Below, piece by piece: positions 25,048 to 33,056 of a stretch of 64,000 bases of DNA (positions are counted from its first letter, which is position 1; every line of letters starts with the position of its first letter). The notes under the pieces were generated by a model. The model saw only the letters and a list, made by a program, of their open reading frames with translations. It ran no database searches and was not told the DNA's origin. The stretch comes from Sva-07 sp963774765 (GTDB lineage Bacteria > Actinomycetota > Acidimicrobiia > Acidimicrobiales > Ilumatobacteraceae): contig CAVZGP010000023.1 of assembly GCA_963774765.1 (NCBI GenBank), positions 90,302 through 154,301 on the forward strand, written 5' to 3'. Made by a program: the position numbers and the translations under genes.

Positions 25048-26085
25048 ATGAACCCCATCGCCATCGTCCTGATCGTCGTCGCACTCATCGGCATCGGCGT
25101 GCTGGTGAGTGCCGTCAAGATCGTGCGGCCATACCAACGCGGTCTCGTCGAACGCCTCGGCAAGTACAAGACCACGCGTGAACCGGGCCTCAACCTGATC
25201 CTGCCTTTCATCGAGACGATGCAGCTGATCGACATGCGCGAACAAGTGGTCGACGTGCCGCCACAGGAGGTCATCACCGCGGACAACGTCGTGGTGTCGG
25301 TCGACGCGGTCGTCTACTACGAGGCCACCGACCCGCAGCGCCTGGTGTACAACGTCGCCGACTTCTTCATGGCGCTCACCAAGCTCGCCCAGACGAACCT
25401 GCGCAACCTGATCGGTGACCTCGAGCTCGATCGTGCCCTCACCTCGCGCGACACGATCAACACCCAGCTGCGCGACGTGCTCGATGATGCCACCGACAAG
25501 TGGGGCGTGAGAGTGGTTCGTGTCGAGATCCAGCGCATCGATCCACCGCCGGACATCGTGTCGGCGATGCACGCCCAGATGCGAGCGGAACGTGACCGCC
25601 GGGCAACCGTCACCGAGGCCAAGGGTTACCAGGAGGCGGCGATCGCCAGAGCCGACGGCGAACAGCAGGCGGCTGTGTTGTCAGCGCAGGGTCGCAAGCA
25701 GGCCGCCGTACTCGATGCCGAGGGTCAGGCGCAGGCCATCGAGCTGCGGGCGACTGCCGAGAAGTTGCAGCTCGAGCTGATCGGCCTGGGCGAGGGCAAC
25801 GCGGCTCGCTCCCGCCTCACCGGGATCAAGGAGGCGGCCGCCGACAAGGCCGTGTTGACCGTCGAGTACCTGCAGGCGTTGGAGCGCATCGGCGACGGGC
25901 GCGCGACGAAACTGGTGATTCCCGCCGAGTTCTCCGGCCTGCTGGGCACGATCGCTGCGCTCGCCGCAGCGACCGGCGACGACGACACCGACGACGAGGT
26001 GCGTCCCAAGGGCGGACTGCCAATCCCCGCCGATGACGATCGCGTCGATCTGCCCGAGCCGGACCGGTCCGAGACGCGCCGCTAG
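25048..26085 (+). CDS. SPFH/Band-7 (stomatin/QmcA-like) membrane protein
   Basis: A 345-residue protein. The N-terminal TM (IAIVLIVVALIGIGVLVSAV) is followed by the Band-7 core (about 27-190: VRPYQRGLVERLGKY, REPGLNLILPFIE, VDVPPQEVITADNV, VVRVEIQRIDPP) and an Ala/Gln/Glu coiled coil (about 190-290: EAKGYQEAAIARADGEQQAA). An acidic tail ends the protein. Stomatin-type oligomeric scaffold of ordered membrane domains; the upstream nfeD gene is its classical partner. The DUF2510 gene downstream begins 3 bp after its stop. An RBS-like GGGAG (25038-25042) precedes the ATG. Confidence 0.93.
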   Translation: MNPIAIVLIVVALIGIGVLVSAVKIVRPYQRGLVERLGKYKTTREPGLNLILPFIETMQLIDMREQVVDVPPQEVITADNVVVSVDAVVYYEATDPQRLVYNVADFFMALTKLAQTNLRNLIGDLELDRALTSRDTINTQLRDVLDDATDKWGVRVVRVEIQRIDPPPDIVSAMHAQMRAERDRRATVTEAKGYQEAAIARADGEQQAAVLSAQGRKQAAVLDAEGQAQAIELRATAEKLQLELIGLGEGNAARSRLTGIKEAAADKAVLTVEYLQALERIGDGRATKLVIPAEFSGLLGTIAALAAATGDDDTDDEVRPKGGLPIPADDDRVDLPEPDRSETRR

Positions 26086-26087
26086 TC

Positions 26088-26618
26088 ATGCGCCGCATCG
26101 ACGCACCGCAGGCCGGGTGGTATCCGGACCCCGAGAGCCGCACGAACCTGCGCTACTGGGACGGGCTCGACTGGACCAACGCTTGGCGGTCGCCGCCGAG
26201 CGCGGCGGAACTCCTGTCCTACGAGCAGCGCGAAGCGTTCGAGGCCGCTCACCAGTACGTGCCACCCGTCGCCGCCGAGGACTTCGCCTACCGTGGAGGG
26301 CGGGCCGAGAACCAGCAGATGGTCGAGGACATGCGGCGTGCTGCACGGACCGAGGTCGATCGAGCCGCTGACCTGTTCTCGCAGCGGGCCCGCCAGATGC
26401 AGCGCGACATCGTGCCGCTGGTGTCGGAGTACACGAGCCGGATCGTGCGGTGGATTCGGTTCGCGGCGATCGTCGCGATCGTCCTGCTCGTCGCCTACTT
26501 CGTGTTCCAGGTCGTCGCCCAAGCGAGCCTGTTCGAGTGGATCGGCGACCGCATCGACAACCTCACCGACAACCAGTCCGGCGCTGCGTTCACATCGATC
26601 GCTCGCCCCACCGCGTAG
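26088..26618 (+). CDS. DUF2510 membrane protein
   Basis: A 176-residue protein. The N-terminal DUF2510 module (QAGWYPDPESRTNLRYWDGL, then DWTNAW, residues 8-33) is followed by a charged helical stretch (about 60-115, likely coiled coil: RRAARTEVDRAADLFSQRAR) and one TM (FAAIVAIVLLVAYFVFQVVA, about 126-146), with a short outside C-terminus. It follows the SPFH gene by 2 bp, so it is probably part of the nfeD-SPFH operon and may sit in the same membrane assembly. Function unknown. Confidence 0.82.
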   Translation: MRRIDAPQAGWYPDPESRTNLRYWDGLDWTNAWRSPPSAAELLSYEQREAFEAAHQYVPPVAAEDFAYRGGRAENQQMVEDMRRAARTEVDRAADLFSQRARQMQRDIVPLVSEYTSRIVRWIRFAAIVAIVLLVAYFVFQVVAQASLFEWIGDRIDNLTDNQSGAAFTSIARPTA

Positions 26619-26619
26619 T

Positions 26620-26654
26620 CGATTGCACCAGGGGTCAGACCCCTGCTGCAATCG
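26620..26654. repeat. GGGGTCAGACCCC-type palindrome, family 2, copy in 26.6 kb convergent gap
   Basis: CGATTGCACCAGGGGTCAGA continues to CCCCTGCTGCAATCG. It fills the gap between the convergent DUF2510 and lacZ genes. One arm mismatch (GCTGC for GGTGC). Confidence 0.92.
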
Positions 26655-26667
26655 CGGTCACCGCGCG

Positions 26668-29607
26668 TCATCGCGATGCGGTCGTCAGTCGGTAGGTGAA
26701 ACGATAGGTGCCGGGTCGGATGCGGTAGCGGTCGAGGACGTCGGGGCCGCAGCTGCCGGTGCCGAGGCCGCGGTGGGCGACATCCGCGTGGACGATCAAC
26801 CCTCGGCGAGGTCGCAGGTCGGTGTCGTGGCCGGCTGTATACAGGTCCTGCGCGGTGAAGCGAGTCGCCGAAACGTGCATCGAGACCGGATCGAGGACGT
26901 CGAGACGCACCGACGCTCCGCTCGTCGGATCGATGAACTCGAACCAGCGACAATCGGTGCGCAAGCCGAACTCCTGTGGCACGAGGTACGGCGACCGATC
27001 GACGTCGGATTCCCACACCCCGAGCAGCGCGCCGCGATTGCGGTCGGGGTAGTTCTCGAGTGGGCCTCGGCCGTAGTAGCGCAGCCGGTCGAAGCCCGGC
27101 GGGAGTTCGAACGTCACGCCGACGCGGGCGATGTCGTCGAGATCCTCCGGCACGACCACGACATGCGTGTGGAGCTCGGACCCGTCGTCGAGGATGGTGA
27201 CCTGATGGTCGTGGTCGACGAGGTCATGGGCAGCGCGCCGATCGAGACCCGCATCGAGCCAGTGGCCCAGGCCGTCGCCGCCCACGCCAATCTGTCGACT
27301 CGCGGGCAGCAACTTGAACCCGTCGTTGTCGACCGGCGCCCGGAACAGCGCCAACTCCACCCGTGTGAGATCTCCACCAGCCCGAAAAATGCCTGGATTG
27401 TCGCGCTGAGCGCGCACTTCCAGGCATTTTTCGGGCTGGTGGAGGGTGACCTGGTCCCAGGCGACGAGGTGGCCCTTGGGGGCCAAGGGGTTCGAGCGGC
27501 GATGGGCCCAACGCACCGTGACGTGAACGTCGGCGGTGCCGGTCCCGGGAACGGCGCACGGCAGCGGGACCTCGACGGTGGAGCCCGGCGCGACGTCGCC
27601 GACCTCGAGCACGCCCGACGACTCCACCGACCCGGCCACGAGCAACTCCCAGGACGCGACGAGGTCCGACAGATCCGTGAAGCTGCGGCGATTCGTGACC
27701 ATCAGCATCGAGCCCGACAGCGACACGACGACTGGCCGATACACCCACATGACCTCCTGCACACCAGGATGAGGCTGCAGGTCGGATGACATCAGACCAT
27801 CAGCGACGAAGTTGCCGTCGTTGGGTTCGTCGCCGAACTGACCTCCGTAGGCGAAGCCGCGCTTTCCGTTCGGGAGTCGGGTGAGCAGGCCGTGGTCCTT
27901 CCACTCCCAGATGAACCCACCCTGCAGGCCCGGCGTCGTGGCGATCACGTCCCAGTAGTCGGCGAGCGAACCATTGGAGTTGCCCATCGCGTGGCTGTAC
28001 TCGCACATGATCAACGGCCGATCGCCGGAACCGCTGCGGCCGTACTCGGCAATCGAGTCGATCGTCGGATACATCGGGCACACCACGTCGCTCGACGCCG
28101 TGCCACCGTCGACCCAGCCGTCGTGGAACACCGCCCCCTCGTAGTGGAGCGGTCGCGTCGGGTCGGTGCGGCGGATCCATCCGGCGAGGGAATCATGGTT
28201 CGCGCCGTATCCGGCCTCGTTGCCGAGTGACCACATGATCACACTCGGATGGTTCCGGTCGCGTTCGACCATGCGAGCACCACGCGACAGCCACGTCGAG
28301 CGGTACCTCGCGTCGTCGCACAGGCTCGTGTTGTACGCGTGGCTCTCGATGTTCGCCTCGTCGACGACGTACATCCCGATCTCGTCGCAGAGGTCGAGGA
28401 AGACCGGATCGTTCGGGTAGTGCGAGCAGCGCACCGCGGTGATGTTGTGACGTCGCATCGCGAGCAGGTCATCGCGCATGTCGTCGGCGGTGACCGCCTT
28501 GCCCCGAGTCGGATGATGGTCGTGACGGTTCACACCGAAGACCCAGATCGGCTCACCGTTCACCAGCAGTTCGCGGTCGCGCACTTCGACCGAGCGGAAC
28601 CCGACCAGCTGTGCGTGCACCTCGGTGACGACGCCGTCGGGGTCGAGCAACTCGGTGGTCACGCGGTAGCGGTTGGGTGATTCAGCCGACCACGGATCGA
28701 TGTCGGGCAACTCGAAGCGAGCACTCGCAGCGTGCCCGCTGAAGAGGTACGGCGTCGCGAAACGATGCGGAACCGCGACGGTCTGCACGCGGTCAAGGCG
28801 TCGCCCGCGCAGCGTCTCGACAGCGAAACGGACCCGCCATCCCGGCCCGGGTGAAGTCAGCCCGGCGAGGGTTGCGCGAGCGACGAGCGTGCCGACGACC
28901 TCACCAGATCCACACCCGCGCAACCCCGCATCGCACACGAGCGACCCGACGTGCACCGCACCACGCGCCTCGACGCACACCGTGCGATGCAGACCGGCCA
29001 TCCACCACTGGTCCTGGTCCTCGACGTAGCTGTGCGCGCTCCACCGCATCACCACGATCGCGACGTCGTTCGCGCCAGCGTGCACGAATGGGGTGACGTC
29101 GTATTCGCTGGCGAGGCGGCTGTCGGTGCCGTAGCCCACGAAGCCGCCGTTGACGTACAGCGCATGGACGCTCTCGGCACCACCGACATGCAGCACCACC
29201 TGCCGATCGAGCCATCGCTTCGGGATCTGCATCGTGCGGCGGTACACGCCGGTCGGGTTGCGATCGGGCAACCGTGGCGGTGGCCCGTGGAAGGGCATGC
29301 GTACGTTCGTGTACTGCGGAAGGTCGCCGACGCCCTGCAGTGTCCAGTTTCCCGGCACGGCAACGGATGACCACCTTGCACCATCGGCCGGCTTCGACAC
29401 GGCGGAGGCGGGAACGTCGTCGGGTCGATCGAACAGGCGGAACCGCCAACGCCCATCGAGCGAACGACGCCACGGAGAGGTATCAGCGGCTGACCTGGCC
29501 GCCTCGACCGACTCGAACGCACGGGTCGGCGGCCGCATCGACAGCCGGTTGATCGACGAGACGTGCGGATCTGCCCACGGACGGACGGCACCGATGGCGG
29601 GGAGCAT
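26668..29607 (-). CDS. lacZ: Beta-galactosidase (GH2, LacZ type) with in-frame palindromic element
   Basis: A 979-residue GH2 enzyme with the domain order of E. coli LacZ (1023 residues). The sugar-binding domain includes NWTLQGVGDLPQYTNVRMPF. The acid/base Glu is in WSLGNEAGYGANH and the nucleophile Glu in MCEYSHAMGNSNG; VNRHDHHP and GGFIWEWKDHGL are also conserved. The C-terminal domain has FRAPVDNDG and GRGPLENYPDR. Between AWDQVTL and FRAPVDNDG, where E. coli has about 62 residues, there are only about 32, and about 20 of these (PEKCLEVRAQRDNPGIFRAG) are encoded by a 73-bp perfect-arm palindrome at 27372-27444. The first strands of the last domain therefore appear to be replaced. Catalytic residues are intact, but stability or activity is uncertain. 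No permease or regulator adjoins it. Confidence 0.93.
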   Translation of the reverse strand: MLPAIGAVRPWADPHVSSINRLSMRPPTRAFESVEAARSAADTSPWRRSLDGRWRFRLFDRPDDVPASAVSKPADGARWSSVAVPGNWTLQGVGDLPQYTNVRMPFHGPPPRLPDRNPTGVYRRTMQIPKRWLDRQVVLHVGGAESVHALYVNGGFVGYGTDSRLASEYDVTPFVHAGANDVAIVVMRWSAHSYVEDQDQWWMAGLHRTVCVEARGAVHVGSLVCDAGLRGCGSGEVVGTLVARATLAGLTSPGPGWRVRFAVETLRGRRLDRVQTVAVPHRFATPYLFSGHAASARFELPDIDPWSAESPNRYRVTTELLDPDGVVTEVHAQLVGFRSVEVRDRELLVNGEPIWVFGVNRHDHHPTRGKAVTADDMRDDLLAMRRHNITAVRCSHYPNDPVFLDLCDEIGMYVVDEANIESHAYNTSLCDDARYRSTWLSRGARMVERDRNHPSVIMWSLGNEAGYGANHDSLAGWIRRTDPTRPLHYEGAVFHDGWVDGGTASSDVVCPMYPTIDSIAEYGRSGSGDRPLIMCEYSHAMGNSNGSLADYWDVIATTPGLQGGFIWEWKDHGLLTRLPNGKRGFAYGGQFGDEPNDGNFVADGLMSSDLQPHPGVQEVMWVYRPVVVSLSGSMLMVTNRRSFTDLSDLVASWELLVAGSVESSGVLEVGDVAPGSTVEVPLPCAVPGTGTADVHVTVRWAHRRSNPLAPKGHLVAWDQVTLHQPEKCLEVRAQRDNPGIFRAGGDLTRVELALFRAPVDNDGFKLLPASRQIGVGGDGLGHWLDAGLDRRAAHDLVDHDHQVTILDDGSELHTHVVVVPEDLDDIARVGVTFELPPGFDRLRYYGRGPLENYPDRNRGALLGVWESDVDRSPYLVPQEFGLRTDCRWFEFIDPTSGASVRLDVLDPVSMHVSATRFTAQDLYTAGHDTDLRPRRGLIVHADVAHRGLGTGSCGPDVLDRYRIRPGTYRFTYRLTTASR
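27372..27444. repeat. Palindromic element inside lacZ, family 3, copy 1
   Basis: Perfect 25-bp inverted arms (27372-27396 and 27420-27444) flank a 23-nt loop containing CGCGCTGAGCGCGC. The conserved core CCCGAAAAATGCCTGG...CCAGGCATTTTTCGGG recurs at 58581. It is translated in frame within lacZ. Confidence 0.95.
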
Positions 29608-29650
29608 CCCGCGAGTCTCCCAGATCAGCGCCCGTCAGCACCCTGCCGTC

Positions 29651-29699
29651 GTTCTCGTGAACAAGTGCGCCTCCTCGAGGTGCTCTTGTTCACGGGAAC
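29651..29699. repeat. Palindromic repeat, family 4, copy 1
   Basis: Inverted repeat GTTCTCGTGAACAAG...CTTGTTCACGGGAAC (49 bp, interrupted stem with TGCGCCTCC/GAGGTGC inside). It lies between lacZ and the L,D-transpeptidase gene. A related copy is at 41518. Confidence 0.9.
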
Positions 29700-29706
29700 G
29701 GAGGGT

Positions 29707-30648
29707 TCAGGCGCCGTCGTGGACCCAGACCGGGGTGCGCAGCGGCATGATGCCGCTGTCCCAGACCCAGTCCATCGCGGGCACGCTCACCCGGACGCAA
29801 CCGTGCGAAGCCGGGTAGTTCGGAATGCTGTTCGATCCGTGCACCGCGACACCGCCGACGAAGTACTTCGGCCGGTAGATCTCGCCGAGGTCGCCTTCCC
29901 ACCAGCCCTCTGGCCGTTCGCGGTTCACCTTGTGCAGGCCACTCGGAGTGAGCGACACGCCGGAGATCACTTCGCCCGGGGTGTTCTTGTCCTGCTCGGT
30001 GTATGACTCACCGTTGCCGGTCGACGTGTTGAGAATCCAGTCGGTACGTCCATCGATCACGAAGAACAACAGTTGCTTCGCCTTGTCGACTTCGACCAGC
30101 GTGCCCGAGTTCGCCCGGGCGATCGGGCGGAGGGTCATGGCGGTCAACGCGTCGGCCGTGCGCTGATCGACCTTGCCGTCGGCGTCGAAGCCCATGTACT
30201 TCTCGAAGGCCATGACGGCCTGCTTGGTGGTGAGCCCGTAGTCTCCATCGGCGGCGGACAGCCAGAAGCCCAGTTCGAAGAGCCGCAGCTGGATACGGGC
30301 GGTCTCCTGCCCGCCGTTCGAGCCGACGGCCTGGAGCGGCGGATCGACGACCGGGACCGCGATGATGTTGGGTGGAACGGTGGTGGTCGGCGGCAGCGTC
30401 GTGGGCGACTCGGTGGTGGTCGGTGGCACCGTCGTGGTGGGCGCGGCTGTGGTGGTCGGTGCTGCGGTCGTGGTGGGTGTGTCGGTCGTCGGCGCGTCGT
30501 CGACGTCCTCGAGGGACGATTCCTCGGCCGCCCCCGCACCGTCGCCACCGGTGCCGCTGGTCACCGCTGTCGAGCAGCCGACGAGCGCGAGGAGCCCGAA
30601 CGCCATGGCGGCGCCGATCCAGGCTCGGGTGCGTTCGTTGTCGACCAC
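29707..30648 (-). CDS. L,D-transpeptidase (YkuD) lipoprotein with peptidoglycan-binding domain
   Basis: A 313-residue protein. The start is GTG 30648, chosen because it gives a lipoprotein signal (AAMAFGLLALVGC, Cys25). Open frame continues upstream to 30879 but has no signal-like start. A Thr/Pro-rich linker (PTTTAAPTTT repeats, about 45-90) precedes a PG_binding_1 domain at about 105-170 (RIQLRLFELGFWLSAADGDY) and a YkuD domain at about 180-313. The catalytic motif is HGSNSIPNYPASHGCVRVS (H...SHGC-R). It makes 3-3 cross-links in peptidoglycan at the outer membrane face. The C-terminus ends shortly after the catalytic domain, as in many actinobacterial Ldt proteins. Confidence 0.92.
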   Translation of the reverse strand: MVDNERTRAWIGAAMAFGLLALVGCSTAVTSGTGGDGAGAAEESSLEDVDDAPTTDTPTTTAAPTTTAAPTTTVPPTTTESPTTLPPTTTVPPNIIAVPVVDPPLQAVGSNGGQETARIQLRLFELGFWLSAADGDYGLTTKQAVMAFEKYMGFDADGKVDQRTADALTAMTLRPIARANSGTLVEVDKAKQLLFFVIDGRTDWILNTSTGNGESYTEQDKNTPGEVISGVSLTPSGLHKVNRERPEGWWEGDLGEIYRPKYFVGGVAVHGSNSIPNYPASHGCVRVSVPAMDWVWDSGIMPLRTPVWVHDGA

Positions 30649-30712
30649 GGTGGGTGAGCCTAACGGGCTCGCCGGAGGTGAGGTCGGCACCAACTCGAAG
30701 TTGCGCGTGTGT

Positions 30713-31636
30713 TCACCTCGACCGAGCGAATTCCGGCAGCGGGCACGGCTCCGTGGGCACCAGCGCTGGATCGAATCCATCGAAGAGGTCACCCAGCGTG
30801 AGATTCGAACGCGAGGGGCGTTGGCCGATGGACTCGGCGATCCAGCCCACGACGGCGTCGGCACCGACCCCGCACCCATCGAGTTCGGGCATCGTCAGCG
30901 CAAGTCCGTCGCGTTTCGCGAGCCGTTGACCGTCGGCGTCGACGACCAGCGGGACGTGCATGTACACGGGTCGTGGCAGTCCGAGCAGTTGCTGCAGATG
31001 GATCTGACGGGCGGTCGAGGCCAACAGGTCGTCGCCACGCACGACCTCGGTCACGCCTTGTGCGGCGTCGTCGACGACCACGGCGAGGTTGTAGGCGGGC
31101 ACACCGTCGTTGCGTCGCAATACGACGTCATCGACCAGCCCCGAAACCGTGCCGTGAACGAGATCGTCGAACACGACCTCCTGACCGTCGGTCCGCAGTC
31201 GTAACGCCGGGCGGCGGCCGGAGGCCAGACGCTCGGAACACTCGCGCTCGGTCAGCCGACGACACGTCCCCGGATACGATCCTGGCGGGCCGTGCGGAGC
31301 GTGAGCTGCGGATTCGATCTCGACGCGGATCTCGCGGCGGGTGCAGAAACACTCGTACACGAGGTCGTGTGACGCGAGTTCATCGATCGTTGCGTCGTAC
31401 CGGTCGAAACGTTCACTCTGGCGAACCACATCGCCGTCCCAGTCGATGCCGAGTTCGCCGAGATCGCGAAGCTGGGCAGCTTCGATGGTGACACTCGCCT
31501 GTTGACGGTCGAGATCCTCCATCCGCACCACGAAGGCGTCACCGCGCGACCTGGCCGACAGCCAGGCAATCGCCGCGGTGCGCAGGTTCCCGAGGTGGAG
31601 GTCACCGGTCGGCGAGGGTGCGAAACGTCCGGCCAC
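30713..31636 (-). CDS. gluQ: Glutamyl-Q tRNA(Asp) synthetase
   Basis: A 307-residue GluRS paralogue without the anticodon-binding domain. The HIGH-type motif is GDLHLGNLRTA in FAPSPTGDLHLGN, and the KMSKS-type motif is RLAKRDG. The zinc-binding cysteines (YECFCTRRE and YPGTCR) are present. EDLDRQQ and AYNLAVVVDDAAQGVTEVVRG fit the family. The known reaction is glutamylation of queuosine34 in tRNA-Asp. The start is GTG 31636. A GTG or TTG start is usual for this region. It is divergent from the zinc-ribbon protein gene. No queuosine synthesis gene is in the window. Confidence 0.92.
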   Translation of the reverse strand: MAGRFAPSPTGDLHLGNLRTAAIAWLSARSRGDAFVVRMEDLDRQQASVTIEAAQLRDLGELGIDWDGDVVRQSERFDRYDATIDELASHDLVYECFCTRREIRVEIESAAHAPHGPPGSYPGTCRRLTERECSERLASGRRPALRLRTDGQEVVFDDLVHGTVSGLVDDVVLRRNDGVPAYNLAVVVDDAAQGVTEVVRGDDLLASTARQIHLQQLLGLPRPVYMHVPLVVDADGQRLAKRDGLALTMPELDGCGVGADAVVGWIAESIGQRPSRSNLTLGDLFDGFDPALVPTEPCPLPEFARSR

Positions 31637-31727
31637 GACCGACAGTGTCGCTCACAGGTGCGCGGTTTTCCATGCGATTCGCGACCACCGACATGGAGGT
31701 CGAGGCACGATCTCCTACAGTCGTCAC

Positions 31728-33053
31728 ATGGTTTGCCCTCGCTGCGGGATCGAGGTTTCGGAGCATCAGAAGTTCTGCCACGACTGCGGCGCCCCGATCA
31801 CGACGCCCCTGCCCGATCCGGTCGATGCCAACGCGGTGACGCAACGGGTCGAAACCACCGACCACGAGGGCGTCGCCGAGCAGGTCCACGAGGGCGTCGC
31901 CGAGCAGGTCACCGAGCCGGACGGGGTGGCGGTGACCGAGCGGTCGACCGAGCAGGTCCACGAGCCAGACGGCGTGGCGGTCACCACGCAGATGGCCGAA
32001 TTCTCGGCGCCGACGGAACCGGTCGAGCTGCAGCGTCCGGACGTCGCGGAACCACCGTGGTTCCCGGAGGAAGCGCCCGAGACAACCGCGGAGATGCCGG
32101 CGGTGTTCGACGGGCACGGCGACCTGATCGAGTATCCGGCACCACGCGAGCCGTTCCGGGTACGTGCGATCTTCCTGCTCGCCGTGTTCGGAGCCGCCGC
32201 CATGCTGATGACGCTGGCCGCCGATGTGATCGACATCCGCACGACGCGACCGGCACCGGGAATCGGCACGGGTGTGCGCACTCTCGAAGATCTGGGATCC
32301 GACCTGGGCCTCGCCGGATTCATCGGCGCGGCGATCATGGTGATCGGCGGCCTGCTCGCCTGTTTCGGCCTGCGCTGGGGCGCGGGCCTCGCCGGCGGCG
32401 CCGGGCTCGCGGTCGCAGGATGGGCCGGGCTCTCGATTGGTCTCGCAGAACTGCCGATCGCCATCGCCGAATCGATCACCAGGACGTCGTCGATCGAGTT
32501 CACGCTGCGGGTGACCCGCGATCTCGGCTGGTGGCTGATCGTCGGGGTCGGAGCGGTCGGCTTCATCGTGTTCCTCGCGTCGCTCCGATCGATCGGCCGC
32601 GGGAACCGGGCCGCACTGAACCCCCTGGTCGCGGCGATCACGGCGGTGGCGATGGTGGTACTCGCGTTCGGGCCGCTCGTGCCGGTCAACGACGCGGTGT
32701 TCGCCGACAACTTCCGGTCGGTCGACCCCACCCGCGACCTCCCCGCGGCGTTCTTCGCGGGACGGCTCGGTCAGGTCGGCTTGATCGCGCTCGCCGGTGT
32801 CGCCGGCATGTTGATCGTGCGCAGCTACGGCCTCGGGTTGGCCGTCGGCGGTGTGAGCGTTCCGGTGTGGCTCTGGATCGCATCGCTCGCCGAGATCGGT
32901 TCGAACCCGGTGGGCATCGCCGACCGCAATCCAGGCGCCGACAACACCATCCCCCATGCGGTGACCACCGTCGGGATGATCGCCTCGCTTGCGCTGTTGG
33001 CGATTGCTGCCGCACTCGCGACCTACCGCCTCAATCGCGACCGCCCGGCGTGA
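31728..33053 (+). CDS. Zinc-ribbon multi-pass membrane protein with duplicated linker
   Basis: A 441-residue protein. The N-terminal zinc ribbon (CPRCG...CHDCG, residues 3-23) is followed by an acidic linker containing a perfect 24-bp tandem duplication at 31863-31910 (HEGVAEQV twice) and two EPDGVAVT units. About seven TM helices follow (about 145-440: FLLAVFGAAAMLMTLAADV, LAGFIGAAIMVIGGLLACFG and others). No family is recognised with confidence. The zinc ribbon resembles those of many actinobacterial membrane proteins. The start is ATG 31728, just before the ribbon. Its stop is 4 bp from the convergent oppF stop, with a palindrome at the junction. Confidence 0.8.
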   Translation: MVCPRCGIEVSEHQKFCHDCGAPITTPLPDPVDANAVTQRVETTDHEGVAEQVHEGVAEQVTEPDGVAVTERSTEQVHEPDGVAVTTQMAEFSAPTEPVELQRPDVAEPPWFPEEAPETTAEMPAVFDGHGDLIEYPAPREPFRVRAIFLLAVFGAAAMLMTLAADVIDIRTTRPAPGIGTGVRTLEDLGSDLGLAGFIGAAIMVIGGLLACFGLRWGAGLAGGAGLAVAGWAGLSIGLAELPIAIAESITRTSSIEFTLRVTRDLGWWLIVGVGAVGFIVFLASLRSIGRGNRAALNPLVAAITAVAMVVLAFGPLVPVNDAVFADNFRSVDPTRDLPAAFFAGRLGQVGLIALAGVAGMLIVRSYGLGLAVGGVSVPVWLWIASLAEIGSNPVGIADRNPGADNTIPHAVTTVGMIASLALLAIAAALATYRLNRDRPA

Positions 33054-33056
33054 GTG

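Noticed and set aside
26668..29607. lacZ as a pseudogene
   Set aside because: The frame is open over 979 codons and both catalytic Glu are present; the insert questions activity but is not proof of inactivation.
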